From: Odobenus rosmarus divergens
Taxonomy: Eukaryota; Chordata; Mammalia; Carnivora; Odobenidae
Direction of reading: 5' to 3'
Assembly: GCF_000321225.1 (NCBI RefSeq)
Contig: NW_004450585.1
Location: forward strand, 799,657-863,656
DNA: 64,000 nucleotides
The position numbers were made by a program, and so were the translations under genes. Positions within the stretch are counted from its first letter, which is position 1. Each line of letters starts with the position of its first letter. The notes under the pieces were generated by a model. The model was not told where the DNA came from. It ran no database searches and saw nothing but the letters and a program-made list of their open reading frames with translations. This document shows, one piece after another, positions 23,302 through 36,493 of this stretch.

Positions 23302-26300
23302 CCAAGCACTTATTTTAAGGAGCAAAGCATAAAACAGTAGGCTTGCAATTTCTTTTCCAAAATAATTTTCAAAGTTCTACTTTGGAAAATTTTGCATTGG
23401 CTGTCTGCATTTGAACCCTGTGATTGTCATTGTGATAACTCCTGGTCTGCCTGGGTTTTTTTTTTCTTAGCTGAAAACAACCCAACATTTGTCTGAAGAC
23501 AACATCTTTGACTTACGGATATGGAGTCCTTTAAAAACCAATCAGAAGGAAAACACAGAAAAAATACAAACAAATTGTTCTGATTTCTTTCAGTCCCCAA
23601 TTTGAGGCCCATCTCAACATTTTGTATTTATTGATGCAGACTGCTTCGTTCCGAAAAGGATTTAAGGTTACTCTATGTTCTCTATTTTTATTTCTCACGT
23701 GGAACGAATTTGAACAAATCAACCAGATAGTACAAAGTGGGTCCTATGTTGAAAATGTGGCAAGTACCCAACTGTCACTCAGAAATTAGAAGGTGCTGAA
23801 AAGCTTTCTGAAGCTAGAATATTTTCCCCCATTGACCTTCCCATTATCAGATTTCATTAGAATCACTTCTTAGGAATCTCCTGTAGACAGGCATTTTAAC
23901 TGGGTTAAGATGTTACCTGGGAGAGGTGCCAAATAAACTAATCTGTGTTAATGTGTTATATATCTGATTAATTCATGGTTGCAAACACAGTGCCTCAGGG
24001 GCCAGGCCAGTAGCTCGAGGGAGGGCGGCGGACTGGGGGTGGGGGGGTGAGGTGAGTGGGGAGCTGCACAGGAGTGGTGAGATCCAGGATCCTCTTTGGG
24101 CCAGCTGTGGCTCAGGCCGTGTGAGTGTGTGTCATTGGGCTCCAGGCAGCTGGTTTGCCTTCTTTTGAAAAGGATTAATATAAGGAGTCTCCTGATATTG
24201 AAATGTTGATAATTCAGACTTTTTGAAAACACCGCACTCTCTTAAAAAAAAATCTCTCTGACCGCCCCGATTTGGCCTCCGGTTTGCCACCTCCGGATTC
24301 GTGCATTCGTCACGTTGGGTCCTAAGGGCAATTCTGGGAGCGGTGACTGTTCTGAATGTCCTTGGGGGGGGGCGGGGGAAGCTGGAGTGGAGAAGAGGCC
24401 TGGGGCTAATACTCCACATCTGGGGCGTGGGAGGTGGCGCCCCCTGGCGGGGCTTGGGTCTTACCGACCTGCTTGGGGTCTGGTCCGAAAGAGGATGAGG
24501 GGCAGAAGAAGGTTAGACGGGGGCCACATCCTCATTTATTCTGGCTGGGATGAGGAGGCTTCTGGGAGCTTCACTCAATGACACTCGTTTTCCTTTGATG
24601 TGCAAGCTGCTCTTGCTTGCTGTTCTCTGGTTCTCAAGGTGCTCCTGAGCAGAGCAGATATCGGGGGCCTGCCCTATCAGTGAGCAAACAAATCCCCAGT
24701 GAGACTTGCTGGCTGCTTCTCAGCCAGAGGATTAGTAACGATTTAAAGAAACAAGGGAGGACACTTCGAAGAGTGCCTTCTTGGCACTGGAGTCAGCCAA
24801 TAGCTGGCCTTCAGGAGAAATGTAATGCTTTAATTCAGGACCACAATTATAATTTTTCAAACAGCTCCCAAGAGGCCACCATGACAGGCTGGCACTCGTG
24901 ACAAGGAGACGCCATCGAAACCAGGTTCCGTGTGAAAGATCCTCACCGTGCCCCGGGGCACGTGCTTTCCTTGGGGGCGGGGCAGGGGGACAGGGCACCC
25001 CAGCAGGTGGCCTTGACAAGTGGGACTCTTAACACTGAGGCTGCTGGCGATGGGAGGGAAATTTGTGGGTGGCAGTGGGGAGGGTACAAGGAGGGCAAGA
25101 CTTTTTTGAACAGGATCAACCTTTGATAAGTGGCCTGTTTTGTTTTCCGTCTGCGGGAGGGCAGCCCCTAGGAAACCTCTGGCTCTTTCTTTCCTTTCCT
25201 GAGCTGGTCATTAGGGGGAGCTCTCTGCTTGACTACCATGCAGAGATTTCGTCTGAAATTTTCGGAGAACTCACAGACCTCATTTTATATTCTTTTCCAT
25301 GCTTGCCTTTGTCCTGCAGCAACAAGTGATGGCTTCAGGGTGTGATTTCAGGGATGGATATGAGAAGGCACTGGGGCTGAACAAAAGAGAAGTAGTTGGC
25401 GTCGAATTTGGCATTTTGGGACAAGAGGAACTTCTGTTGGAAAACTAGCATGTGTGAATATGAGAGCCAGAACAAGACGGGAGAGAGGGCAGGGGGAGGA
25501 GACAGGGAGAGGAAGAAAAATTCTAGGTTCTTAGGAGATGGACTCTATCTTTGTGACTTCAGTGAGTCTCACAAGGCCAGTTTGGTTTTGTTTTGCTGTC
25601 CTCAGGACCTCTGTATTTCCTTGTCATAGACACTGACTAGAGTCCTGGGTTAGCCAGCATGTGGCAGCTGACCAGCTAACCAATAGATCAGGTGGATAAC
25701 TTAAGAACACTTGGCGATGTTAGTGCATTGCTCGATTGCCTGACAGGTGCGTGGTTGGAGTGATTGCATCCACAGAAAAGATTTTACGTGGTGCCTTTCG
25801 GTTTGTGCTTCTGGCTTCAGTGTATTGATTTAATCCCCAGTCAAGACGAAGATCTGGAAACATAAGCAGGATCTGTAAGTGGTCTGCAGCTGCATACACA
25901 CGGAAACACCCTGTGTGTTGCCTCTGTAATAAGGAGGAATCTATACTCTGACATTCTCTCCCTGGCCCCCTTCTTCCTCCTCCTCATCTTCCTGTGCGTG
26001 TCGTGGACTCGCGACTGTTTATTTTCCTTTCTAGCAGTCAGGAGGGAATGGAAGACAGAATAAGTAAGGGAGGCTGACTATGTTAATATACTAGCTGTTT
26101 TGTTAAGCAAATAAACAAAAATCTTTGGCCAAAATGAAATATAGACCTTTTTTTTTTTGACTGGATAACTCCAGGCATTCACTAATACCTAGATGTGTGT
26201 TTCCTAAAGAGCAACATCAGAAAAACGTCCCAGGCATTGAGGTGGGTAAGAATATTCCTTTAGAATACTGAGGAGAAGTAGAAGTCATTTCAGAGGGCTT

Positions 26301-26840
26301 TAATTGCCGCAGAGTGATTCCATTTCCCACTTAACTTTTTCTGCCTCAAGGTCCCCTTTACACAGCATGTCTAAGGCGTGATTTAGGTTTTTGGAAGCAG
26401 CTGATGGCATAAATCTGGCCAGACAGGGATGGTGCTAGGGAGCTGGCAGGACACTCTGCCGGCCATTGTGCCCCAATGTCACCCAAAACACTCTGGAATG
26501 AAGCAGGGGGGGACTGCTGGGCACCCTCCCCGATGCAGACAGATGAGGAGAGGAGAAAATGTCTCTTCATGTGTCTGACTTAGAGAGGCACAGTTCAAGT
26601 GTGGTTTTGTCCCCGACAGGTGCACTGTTAGAAAGGTCTTGGGCACTGTTCCTCCAAGTGGGGCCTTAGGAATCCGGCCTGTCGTGGGCCTGCAGGTGTC
26701 CCCTCTGACCTACTGCATCAGAGCAAGGAAATGTTTGTTGCAAAGTGTGTCGTGGGTGAGCCTTTGCACAGTGAACTGCTGCTCTAAGGACTCTGGGGCC
26801 TCTGTTCTGCTAGGTTAGCCCAAGGAAGGGAGGGTGCGGT
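23302..26840. other. Single-copy DNA with a GC/CpG-rich patch at 24.0-24.5 kb
   Basis: 24000-24060 is G-rich (gtgggggggtgaggtg) and 24260-24500 has many CpGs and a G run at 24364-24371. No promoter-exon structure is evident. Overlapping open frames on both strands at 24.1-25.3 kb reflect GC content rather than coding. 26146-26158 is a T run. Confidence 0.45.
24435..24450 (-). promoter_or_regulatory. CTCF-like motif
   Basis: 'tggcgccccctggcgg' is the reverse complement of a close match to the CTCF core (CCACNAGGGGGCGC type), differing in the least constrained positions. It sits in the local CpG-rich patch. Motif match only; no occupancy evidence. Confidence 0.4.
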
Positions 26841-26844
26841 CCAA

Positions 26845-27045
26845 CATTTATTCAGTGACTTTTATGTGCCAGGCGTGAGGTTCCCTGGCCCTCTGCATCC
26901 TCCTGGTATCCTCATAGTGAGAGTAATACCAGGCAAGGTACGGAAACACAGAGAGGTTCAGCCAATTGTTCAAGGTCACACAGCTGGTAAGAGGTTGAGC
27001 CAACCCTTGATTTGAAAGTTAGTGTTCTTTTCACTAAACCATGAA
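26845..27045 (-). repeat. MIR SINE
   Basis: Reverse-strand MIR: 'ttttatgtgccaggcgtgag', 'aaacacagagaggttcagcc', 'caaggtcacacagctggtaa' and 'gttcttttcactaaacca'. Nearly full length. Confidence 0.85.
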
Positions 27046-27654
27046 CCGCAGAAGATTTCTAATTTCCTTGTCAAAGAGTCCCCAGACATCGCTCATTATA
27101 ACCAGGCATGAAAAGAGTTTAATTCCCGTTTCTTTACATTTGTTCAGGCGCCTCTCACCCTCCTGAGAGGGAAGTCCTGACATCTGCTAGCTGTGAGGAA
27201 CAAACCTGACGTGCCCCTGACACTTTAGAGCAGCCAGCCCTGTCCTGGGGCCGCGCTGGAGGCTTGCGGGGGGGGGGGGGGGGCAGAATTCGCGCCTCGT
27301 CTCCAGCTGGAATTCGGACTCCACACTCCTTAAATTCCGTCTTCTGGTAGCCAACACGATGTAGCATGTCTTATACCAATCTTTGGTTTTTCCATCGTTT
27401 CTGAAATAGAAACGAAACCTTTTCTTAGGTGAATTTTAGATCAAACTACTCTGTTGTAGGTTTGGCAGGATTCATTATTTTTCAGAAGATTCTAATTTAC
27501 AAAGGAAAAGCTCCCTTTGAAAAGGGCTTTTCCCATGAGAATCTGTTGCCAGTCAAGGGCCTGGCCTCTTATTTTTTGAGATACTGATTTTAGAGCACCT
27601 CAGAAATACTCCTTAGTGAAACCTCAGCCTGCCTTTCAGGCCTGGAGTGGAAGC
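27046..27654. other. Single-copy DNA with a G homopolymer
   Basis: 27268-27283 is an uninterrupted run of 16 G after 'ggaggcttgc'. No gene. Confidence 0.6.
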
Positions 27655-27845
27655 AGCACAAGTCAGTGAAAAGATTATAGGCTCTGGAGGGAGACAGAAG
27701 CAAGCTATTGAACTATTTGGCCTCTTGTTTCCTCAACCATTAAATGGTGATAATAAAACCAACCTCATGGTGGGGGGTGGGGAGGTCGCACCGATTAAAT
27801 GAGATAAAGGGTGTGAAGGGCCAATCCCAGCATCTGGTGCCTGCA
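27655..27845 (+). repeat. MIR SINE
   Basis: 'attataggctctggaggga', 'cttgtttcctcaaccatt', 'aaatggtgataataaaacc' and 'gattaaatgagataaaggg' run in MIR order. Confidence 0.8.
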
Positions 27846-28144
27846 AGGAGTCAAATGTCACTTCCTTCCCTTTTTCGGGGGGAGGGGTCGTGGAAGAGAG
27901 GGGCAGTGGCCATGGGCTGGCAACCTGCCGCAAGTAGATGAGAATGGACGCTGGGGCCAAACAGCAGCACACAGGTAGGGCCATAGTGAAGGGGACCAGC
28001 TGACGGAGACCGAAGGCTAAGGATTTCACCTTTACAAGATTTGAATCGGGCTCCTCTCAGCCTTTTTGGCTCTCAGCTACCTTGCCAGGCAGTGCCACCC
28101 TGAAAGGCGCTTTGCTTGATCAAATCCACAGTTGACTGCTGAGG

Positions 28145-28310
28145 TTCACAGCCTAGCTTGGCCCCTTGTGAGTTGTATGCTTTTGGGGAAGGTACTGTCT
28201 CCATTTCTTCCTCTGCAAAAGTGGACATAATAATGGTACCTTCTGTAAGGATTGAAAGTGAAGTGCTTTCGCAGGGCCCGGCATGTAGTAGGTGCTCAAA
28301 AAATGCTATT
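28145..28310 (+). repeat. MIR SINE
   Basis: 'tctccatttcttcctctgc', 'ggacataataatggtacctt' and 'gtagtaggtgctcaaaaaat' give the MIR 3' half clearly. Confidence 0.8.
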
Positions 28311-29679
28311 TCATACCTTCCCATACTAGGAAATGTCTGTTTTCATTTTTCACATTGTGTAGTTGGAAAAACCGCCTTAACTCGCTGAGAGGCTCTCTCT
28401 GTCCCTGGGGGTGCAAAGTTAAGTAGGGGCAAAAAGCATCATCCCAGTGTTTGGAGGAGGAAGAATGTGAGGAAGAAAGCTCCGGGGTCACACGTTAAAT
28501 AGCGGACTACATTCTACCAAGTTTGTTGTTGTTGCTGTTAAGGCTAAGTTTGTTTCCATGTCTATAAAAGTCACAGCCTTCCCATCTTTGATTTTTTTTT
28601 TTCCACACATGCCCTAACAAGATTCAAATTTCTCTCTGGCCAAGCTATGGCATCCAGTAATGGCAGGGGGTCTTATTTTAGCCTAACTCTTCTGGTGAGA
28701 AGACCTAGGACAGGTGCACAAAGGTGAATACTCATTTGTTGGAAGGCACTGGAGGACCATGGATGCAGCAAGGTCTTGAGGGACCAAGACCCTGAGAGGA
28801 GGGGAAATCCAGAAAAGTGGACCTGACATTGAATGTTGGGTATTTGCTTGCTGCAAAGTGGTGACCAGGAGGCTAGGAGGCTGAGCAGAAAATGCTGGCT
28901 GAGAGTGGGGCCAAACACACGGCAGGCAGTCTCGTGCACGTGTGGACAGCTGGGGTTCAGGACCCACCAGGACGAGGAGCTCTGGCAAAAACCCCAGGGC
29001 TTCAGCGGGGTCCCCTAAAGCTAATCTTCTTTCTCCCCAGTGTTCTTCCTTTCACCATTCGAAGTGGTGATGGATATCTATTCATCCTAGTCAAATGGAA
29101 AGAAATGCTAGATTTTTATTCAGCTTCTATAACTAAGTGAAAGTCTAGATTGAGTTGCCAGCCACCTGGATATTTCTGTTGGTAAAGAGACACTAAGACC
29201 ATTTTTAGTTAAATAAAGGGGCGATAGTAAGATGACGTACAAGAATATGTTTCTTCAAACTGCTGAATGTCTCAGACTGAATGCTTTCAGAATGCCGTCT
29301 ATTGGATACTTTGCGTCTGTGTTGCGATACCAGCGTTAAGACATATATGACCATAATTGGAAATTTCCAAATGTAAAATTGCTTAAGAATCCCAATGTTG
29401 AAGAGTATACAGCTTAAGATAGCATGCAGTTTTGTTTTGTTGATTTTCTTTTATGCATGAAAATTTGTCCGTATAGTGCATGACTGCCATCAATAACCCC
29501 TTTATTGGTTGGAGATTGGGGATGATTTTGAGTACAGGATGTGTCGATTCAGGTAGAGCAGAGACAGAGGCAACTGGGTAAAGTGGGCTGGTGCATTTCT
29601 GTGGAATTTCCTCCGGTTGGAGCATCTCTTCAAATGGAGTAAGTGAGGAAGTTGCAGTGCTCACTTGAAGGCTTAAACA
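28311..29679. other. Single-copy DNA, no gene
   Basis: 28680-29000 has overlapping 60-100 codon frames on both strands, without domains. A T run lies at 28592-28601. Confidence 0.4.
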
Positions 29680-30660
29680 TTTCTAAAAAAATCTTTTTAT
29701 TTGGAAATAATTTCAAACTTACGGAACACTCGCAAGAATTAGAATAATACAAACAAAACAAAACAAAACAAAAACACCAAAGAAGTCTTCACCGGTATTT
29801 ACCCATTGTTAACATTTTACCCCATTCACTGTATTGTTTGTGCTTTCTCTTTACTTGTGCACGTATTTATGGTCTGTAATATGATATATGTACATCTGTA
29901 TATACTCAGACAATTTTTTTCTGAACCATTTAAGGGTAATTTACATATATTATGGCCCTTTATCCCTAAATACTTCTGCGTGTATTCTCAGCACAAGGAT
30001 ATTTTCTTACATAATCACAGTACAACTATCAGCGTCAGGAAATTTAACATTGATACAATATTTTTTGTCTAAGCTAGTGCCTATATTTTAATTTTGTTAA
30101 TTGACCCAATAGTGGCCTTGATAGCATTTTCTCCCTCAGTACAGGATCCAATCTAGGGTGAGGTAATACAATTAGTTGTCGTATCTCTTTAGCTTCCTTT
30201 AATCTAGAACATTTCCACAGCCTTATTTTTTTTTTCTTTTCTGACACTGGCATTTTTAAAGAAGGCAGGACCCCCCCCCCCATATCTTTTCCCGATAGAA
30301 CATTTCTCATTTGGTCAGATGTTACCTCATGGTGTGTTGATTTGGGCTACGCATGCCTGGCTGGAATGCCCTATAGACGATGTTGGCGGCACATCCAGAG
30401 GCAAACAATGACATCTCCCCTCACTGGTGATATTCATTGCAATTACTGAGTCAAGATATTTTCTGGTTTCTCCATTTAGGTAACTACTGAATTGCCCCTT
30501 GCAACCAATAAGCAGTCTGTGGGTAAGCCCTTTAAAACCACACAGTCATCTTGCCCCACATGGAAGTTTCCCCTACATTTAGTATCTGTGGATGATTCTT
30601 GCCTGATCTGATCTCCAGGTGATGTGCAGGCTTTTTAATGGTAAATATTAGGCAGTTAAA
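29680..30660. mobile_element. Old LINE-1 (L1M) 3'-region-like block
   Basis: 'tttggaaataatttcaaact', an (AAAAC)n stretch at 29750-29775, 'cacagtacaactatcagcg', 'gctgtccttt'-type degenerate text and 'ctttagcttcctttaatct' fit the old mammalian L1 3' region. Orientation and subfamily are not settled by eye. Confidence 0.45.
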
Positions 30661-32334
30661 AGGTCATTAAGTTTTAGAATGTGTGTAGTTTAGTTAATAG
30701 CCAATGGTAGCTTTGAAAATGAAAAGTCCCTTTCTCTCTCTCTTTTTTAATCCAGGACACCAAATTGTGTTGAGGTGAAGTCCCCATTTTTCCTGACCAG
30801 CTAGCACATTATGAGCTTTAGACGAATATGCTACCTCTCTTCCCTTGTACTCAGCCTGTCTTTAGCATGCTTGCCTTGGGCTTGGTGAGGGTGGCTTAGA
30901 CTGTGACTCATTATAGAGCTCAGAAGTGAGTTTATTACCTGTTTTTCTCTACTCCTGGTCCCATCACCATGGATTGATCCACATTTGAGCTCAGGTTTCC
31001 TTTACTTGTTAACTGTTTTTGTTTCCGTTGATCCCTAGACCTTGGGAAAGGAAGGGGGTTGTGAAGGGGGGTTGGGGTGATGAAACATCTACCTCTGGAG
31101 TATTGACAAAACAGTGTGGAGAAAGAATAAATAAATAACTGAAGGAAGGCAGGCGGCCCACCCTGAGGAGCTTGCAGCCCCGCCCCCTGCCAGGAGCTTG
31201 CACTTGGGGCCTGCAATCCGCACATTACCACAAGATAAGCGGAAAGGTAGCAGGCGCTGAGTCTCTCTGCTTCGGGGTGGGTGGGGGGTTGCTTTTCCTG
31301 TGGCAGAAACTATCTGTGCTCCCCAGTAAGTCCAGGAACAATCTCCACTTATTATACCAGCTCAAAACCCAGGACTGTTTATAGCCTCACGCCGACAAGA
31401 TACTAACCCTCACTCATTACTGTCACTGTGGGGATTGATCTGTACCACACTCTCCTTGCATGTGGCCCACATTTTCATCCAGTAAAATCACACGTTGTTA
31501 ACTCAATATATACAGTGAAAACAGCATGAATAATGGAACCTTTAATCCTTATTTCTCAAAATTAGATTCTACTTTATCCCTCTCCCCTTTCTTCTCTTTA
31601 AAGAAAAATTCTTCTCAGTGCCAAGCAGAATAGATGTTGTCCAGCCTTAGCTCTAAGCAGATTCTGTGATGTTTCCATTCCATGACCAGGTCCCGTTGCA
31701 GATCCAATTTCTGGGTGGATTGATTGTATTTCTTCCCCTGGTCACTTCACATGTGACTCAGGAGAAATTAACATCATCCCTGTCACAGAGAAAGAGAGGG
31801 ACATTGACAGTGAGTCCATTGCAACGAATTGCGTGAAAACTTTGTCCGATTAAACTTGTATCTGTAATATCAGAACATGAAGACACACTCATAACCTGTC
31901 TCTTTTTCTCTGTCTTCCTCTCTAAACAGATTTATTGGGTTGAAATTATTTTTGATATTAAATCAGAAACCAGCAATACTAAATCAAACCTCAAGGACAG
32001 AGTTTGTCAAAGACTGGTGTGAGGCATTTAAGACACCTTTGTTAATGTACATCGTGTCATATAGTATGCAGACAAATACGCCTATGGGTTGTAGCAAGGA
32101 TATTCAGCTTGTTAAATTGTTGTTATTCCAGAGATAGGTAAGTGAAAGCAAACGGATCAGATTTATGTTGACTGTTAGGGTGGTATATGTATATACCATG
32201 CATATATCGATGTATAGATCGACTGTCCGTTCCTTTTGAGGGTTTGGAAATGGTCACCCACATTTCTTAAGTACTACAGCAGCTCTGGATGTCTGAATAT
32301 ACACACTTCTGTATATTATTGATAACTGGATTCC
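30661..32334. other. Single-copy DNA, no gene
   Basis: No repeat family or coding signature recognised. Open frames near 31.0-31.4 kb overlap on both strands. Confidence 0.4.
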
Positions 32335-32540
32335 CAGTGTGAATCCACTGAGTTTCAGTCCTGACTCTGCCCTTCTTTGCTAGGTAACCTTGGCCAGCTT
32401 CCTCTTTTCCTCATCTGTAAACAGGATAATTATGAACCCTACCTTGCAAGGCTGTCCTGAGGACTGAATGTACTAATGTGTGTAAAGTGCTAGCATGGTG
32501 CCTGGCACATACTAAATATGCAAGAAATGCTAGTTGTCAT
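32335..32540 (+). repeat. MIR SINE, nearly full length
   Basis: 'gagtttcagtcctgactctg', 'ctaggtaaccttggccagct', 'cctcatctgtaaacaggata', 'gtgtaaagtgctagcatggt' and 'gcctggcacatactaaatat' reproduce almost the whole MIR consensus. Confidence 0.9.
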
Positions 32541-35500
32541 TACCAGAGAGGCCATTTAGTAGAGAGTGGATGAATTGAACTGGGGCTCATAGGGTCCCTG
32601 GAAACCAGTCTTGGGGAAGAAAAAAAAAACCCACAAAAAAACCTAAAAAACAATTAAGTGCTCTAGCTAAAACCAGATTGACCTTCATCAGTCATCAAGA
32701 TTGGTTAGCTTGTGATCTATCATTTCATGAATTTAAATCTATCTTAGAATTTCTATTGAAACACCTTAAAAATTTATATCTTTTTACTGTCACCTAGATC
32801 TTAAAGAGATGAATACAATATTTTCTCTTCTGGATGCTTCCCCCTTCGGGTGGCTTATATTTAACAAATGATAGTCTTCATTTATGTGTTTGGAGAGATG
32901 TAAGTAGCCTTCATTAGTAAAAAGCTCTTGGTGGGAAAATAAGTTTCAGCTCACGACTGTTTATGCCTTTCTATCTTACCAGACCTTTAGCGGCCCGGGG
33001 GTAAGGCTGTGTACTGTGGTGGTCTTATTCCTACTGGCTGTTGGCATTTGTTCCTGGCACATACAATCGTGTGTACCTCTTTCTTTTTTTTAGTGGTAGA
33101 ATGTCTGTGTAGAAGGGAGAAGGGCACGGGAGTAGGTCTAGTGCTCGGGTCCCAATAGGACATATGAGGGCACCATCAGCTTCTGGCGGAGCAGGTAGCC
33201 AGCCATGTCCAGGCTTGTCTGTTGCTGTAGGACATTGTCACTGGGCGCACTTCGCACCATCAAGGCATTTTTCAAGCATTAGCAAAATACGTTTGTCAGG
33301 GAAGTAGATATTCCTGTTCCGGCTTCATGCAGAAGGAAATCAAGGTGGGAGAAAGGAAAAGACTCACCTCATCCCCACCCAAACTACTTGTGCTAGCATT
33401 CGCAGGGGAGCTGGTTTCTGAATGGGGGAGAGGTGGCTTTCTACATTTTCCCCACCCAGTTGCCATAGGCTTCCTTAGTTTATTACCTGTTAGTGAGTTT
33501 ATAACCGAGGGACAAAATGACCATGTCCAAAAAATACTTTGACATGCTTCAGGAACCTTCTCGTTTGTAGTTTCAAAGCCTCCCATGGGACTCTATCAGA
33601 TGACCAGGATCGCTGAAGACTTCGACACACGTAGGTGTGTGCCCGTGCTACATGTATGCACGTGGGCCTCAGGTCAGAGAGCAGGATCCATCCACAAAGG
33701 TCCAAACAAGACAAGAGCTAAGGGGGGGCCAGAACAACTTGGAGACAGCGCCCCTTTGTGAGGTTCGGGATTCCCTGAATTTTGTTAGTGTTCTAGCATG
33801 ATTATTCATCTGCGGTGACTTCTCTTTTATTCTTCAAAGGAGCAGTAGCTCTGAAGTTAGCGTTGGTGTCCTCGTTTGCCTTCCTGTTATCTTCTGGGCT
33901 TTTCCTTGCCTGGCTTGTGTTCCCAGCTTCTCCGAGGACAGGGCCCCCTGAGATGAGAGAGCTCACCTCTGTCTTGGCACAGCCTGGGGCTCCGCTGCCC
34001 CGTGCGGCCCAGGTGTAGTCGGCGCGGCTGGGGGCCCGTTAGCGCAGGGACAGTTACACAAGTAACCACGTTATTTCGTTTCTGCTTTGTCCCCTTCACA
34101 GCCTGCAGCGGGTTTAACGACTGGGCTGGGATGGCTTTAGCCATGTGTCGTGTTTTCAGAAACTAAATTTGGTTTAAATGAGGCTAGGGTTTCAGCAGTT
34201 GTGGTCCGGGATCTTGTCCAAGTTTAATTGCCACCAAGTCAAGGAAAATAACAAAATGGGAAATTTGTCCAGTTTTTATTAATTAGTGATAGGTTCACTC
34301 TAGCGGTATCCAGACACTGCTCTCTCTCAGGGTAATCTGTCCTTACCCCTCGGGTCAGGGCCGTCTGGCTTATATAACCAAGGGCCAGGGGCAGGGACCT
34401 TTAAACGAAGCTGAATAGCATCTGGCTCATCTGTGCTGCTTACATGCTATGTGGTTATTCTGATGAAATCCTAGATGTGGCTTCTCCATGGTAAAGATGT
34501 AATAAGATGAATTATTTCTAACTTAACTGAGTTTATATTTAATTCCATATCTTATTCCATTTTGGAAATGGGAAAAATAGATAAGAAAATACTATAATTC
34601 TAAAAGACAGAATAGTTGAATGAGATTTAAGTAGTTTCAAAAGTCGAATTCGACCCTTGTTTCTGAATGTGTAATGGATTTAGTGCCTATCATGACCTGT
34701 AGGTCAGAGGTGTGCTGAAATCCAGGTGGCTTCACTTTGAACTTTAGGAAGCACCTTCCCAACAAAAGAATGTTGTCCTTTTAATCTGCGTTAATAGCGA
34801 AGTATTTGTATTGATGTTGCAAATAAGGGTTAGTGCCAAAAAGTCCCAATAACTGCATTCATAGCATGGTTTGTTGACTGGAGGATGTTATGTCAGGTGG
34901 TCAATCAACTGATGTCCATGTGTGGCACTGATTTTTGTATGTGTGTGGGTGTGTGAGCTGCATTAATTCAAATTCCTCTACAACTTATCCAGCTTTGATT
35001 TTTCATAAAACATGTGCTATTCCTTTCTCAAGCAGTAGACCCTGTAACGAGTGGTAAGCCTTCTATAAAAAGGTGCAGAAACAGGTCCACGTTTACCTTT
35101 AGTAGGGTCACCTCTGCAGCGCTGTGCGCCCTCAAGATCTAGAAGAAATGAAAGGATGTGACCAAGGCAAATGCCTTGTAATTTTATCCAAACTGCTCCT
35201 AGTGATGGTTTCCTGAACTGGGAGTGAAATAGAACGTTCATGTAGGAAATAGGAGGGTGGTGGTCCTTTTTTATGGCACCTAATTTTCCTTCCTTCTCTA
35301 TCCAGCAGGGGGTAGTCTGACACCAGAGTTGTCTATAAAAGGAGCGGAAAAGAGCTCTCAATCTGTAGTCACTTAGCTGTCTTCACTGGAAGAAGAGCCA
35401 TCCAAACCAGGACAGATCTTGCTTCCTTGATGAATCAGACCTGCCACTCAAACATAACGTTAAATGATATTAGCACAAAGGCAACCACTCAGCTATTTTA

Positions 35501-35849
35501 AACTGTGTCTTAACTGCAGATAAAAGAAAGGAAAGATAGCATTTTAGTCTCTTGCATGAGCATTCCATGCTTTGGCAGATCCACATGTTTCTACTTTGCA
35601 GGTGTGTATGCACCGCATTATATCCCCCCGTTGGAGTCTGTTCTTTAAGGTTGTGATGTTGAATCCAGATCATTGTTCTGATTAGCTGTCATCACAATAA
35701 TAATGATGGAAAGGTTCCCCATTCCTGCTCCCTTGTTAGCAGGCTGACCTCCAGATTTGACCCTTATTCTAGTTAGAGACAAGATGGTTTCCAATGTGCA
35801 AAACTGCTCTTAGGTATTAGAAACTTGAACAAGTGCAATATCTACCAAT
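32541..35849. other. Single-copy DNA, no gene
   Basis: No coding or repeat family recognised over 3.3 kb. 33815-34145 is GC-richer with chance frames on both strands. A CTCF-like site 'ccagcagggggtag' lies at 35302-35315. Confidence 0.4.
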
Positions 35850-36075
35850 TCCTACAAAACAAAGTGGTCTATCTACAAACTTGAGTGTCCAGATTTGTAT
35901 TGTTGGACACGGTAGCCACCAGCCACACATGACTTTTAAATTCATTAAAATTACACAAAAGTAAACACTCAGCTCCTCAGTCACACCAGATGCATTTGGA
36001 TGCTCAATAGCCACATGTGGTAAGTAGTTGCTGTATCGAACCGTGCAGATTTAGAACATTTCCATTGGAATTCTA
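35850..36075. mobile_element. hAT-type MER DNA transposon fossil
   Basis: 'tgttggacacggtagccacc', 'gatgctcaatagccacatg' and 'agaacatttccattgg' are the core of an abundant non-autonomous mammalian hAT element whose two ends both carry agccacatgtggct-like sequence. A second member lies at 54.2-54.5 kb. Confidence 0.6.
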
Positions 36076-36317
36076 CCGAACAGAACTTGTCTAGAGGCAG
36101 GTGTGGGTCCTTATTCTGGGTCCTTAAGGGAAACTTTCTAAAAGATTCCCCCTCCATGCTGCTATTTCCATTAGTCACCTTACCAGGTGACTCACCCACC
36201 CACCTCACCAGGGTGAGTGGTGGAAGGGGGCTCCTCCTTCACACGGGCATCCAGTCCAACTCTCTCTGTAAGGAAGTAAACTCCTGATGGTGTGGTGATA
36301 AATGTCTGTGTCTGCAG

Positions 36318-36493
36318 GGGCGCCTGGGTGGCTCAGTCGGTTAAGCATCTGCCTTTGGCTCAGGTCATGATCCCGGGGTCCTGGGATTGAGCCCCAAGTC
36401 AGGCTCCTTGCTCGGTGGGGAGCCTGCTTCTCCTTCTCTGTGCTCTCTCTCTCTGTGTGTCAAATAAATAAATAAAATCTTAAAAAAAAAAAA
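36318..36493 (+). mobile_element. SINEC, young type, full length
   Basis: Head 'gggcgcctgggtggctcagt', then a short CT region and '(caaataaataaa)' tail with a 12-A run. Perfect 14-bp target-site duplication 'gtctgtgtctgcag' at 36304-36317 and 36494-36507. Confidence 0.97.

Noticed and set aside
28046..28080. U2-like string 'ctcagcctttttggctctca'
   Set aside because: Only a loose resemblance to the U2 5' region, with mismatches and no flanking duplications, unlike the clear case at 50968.
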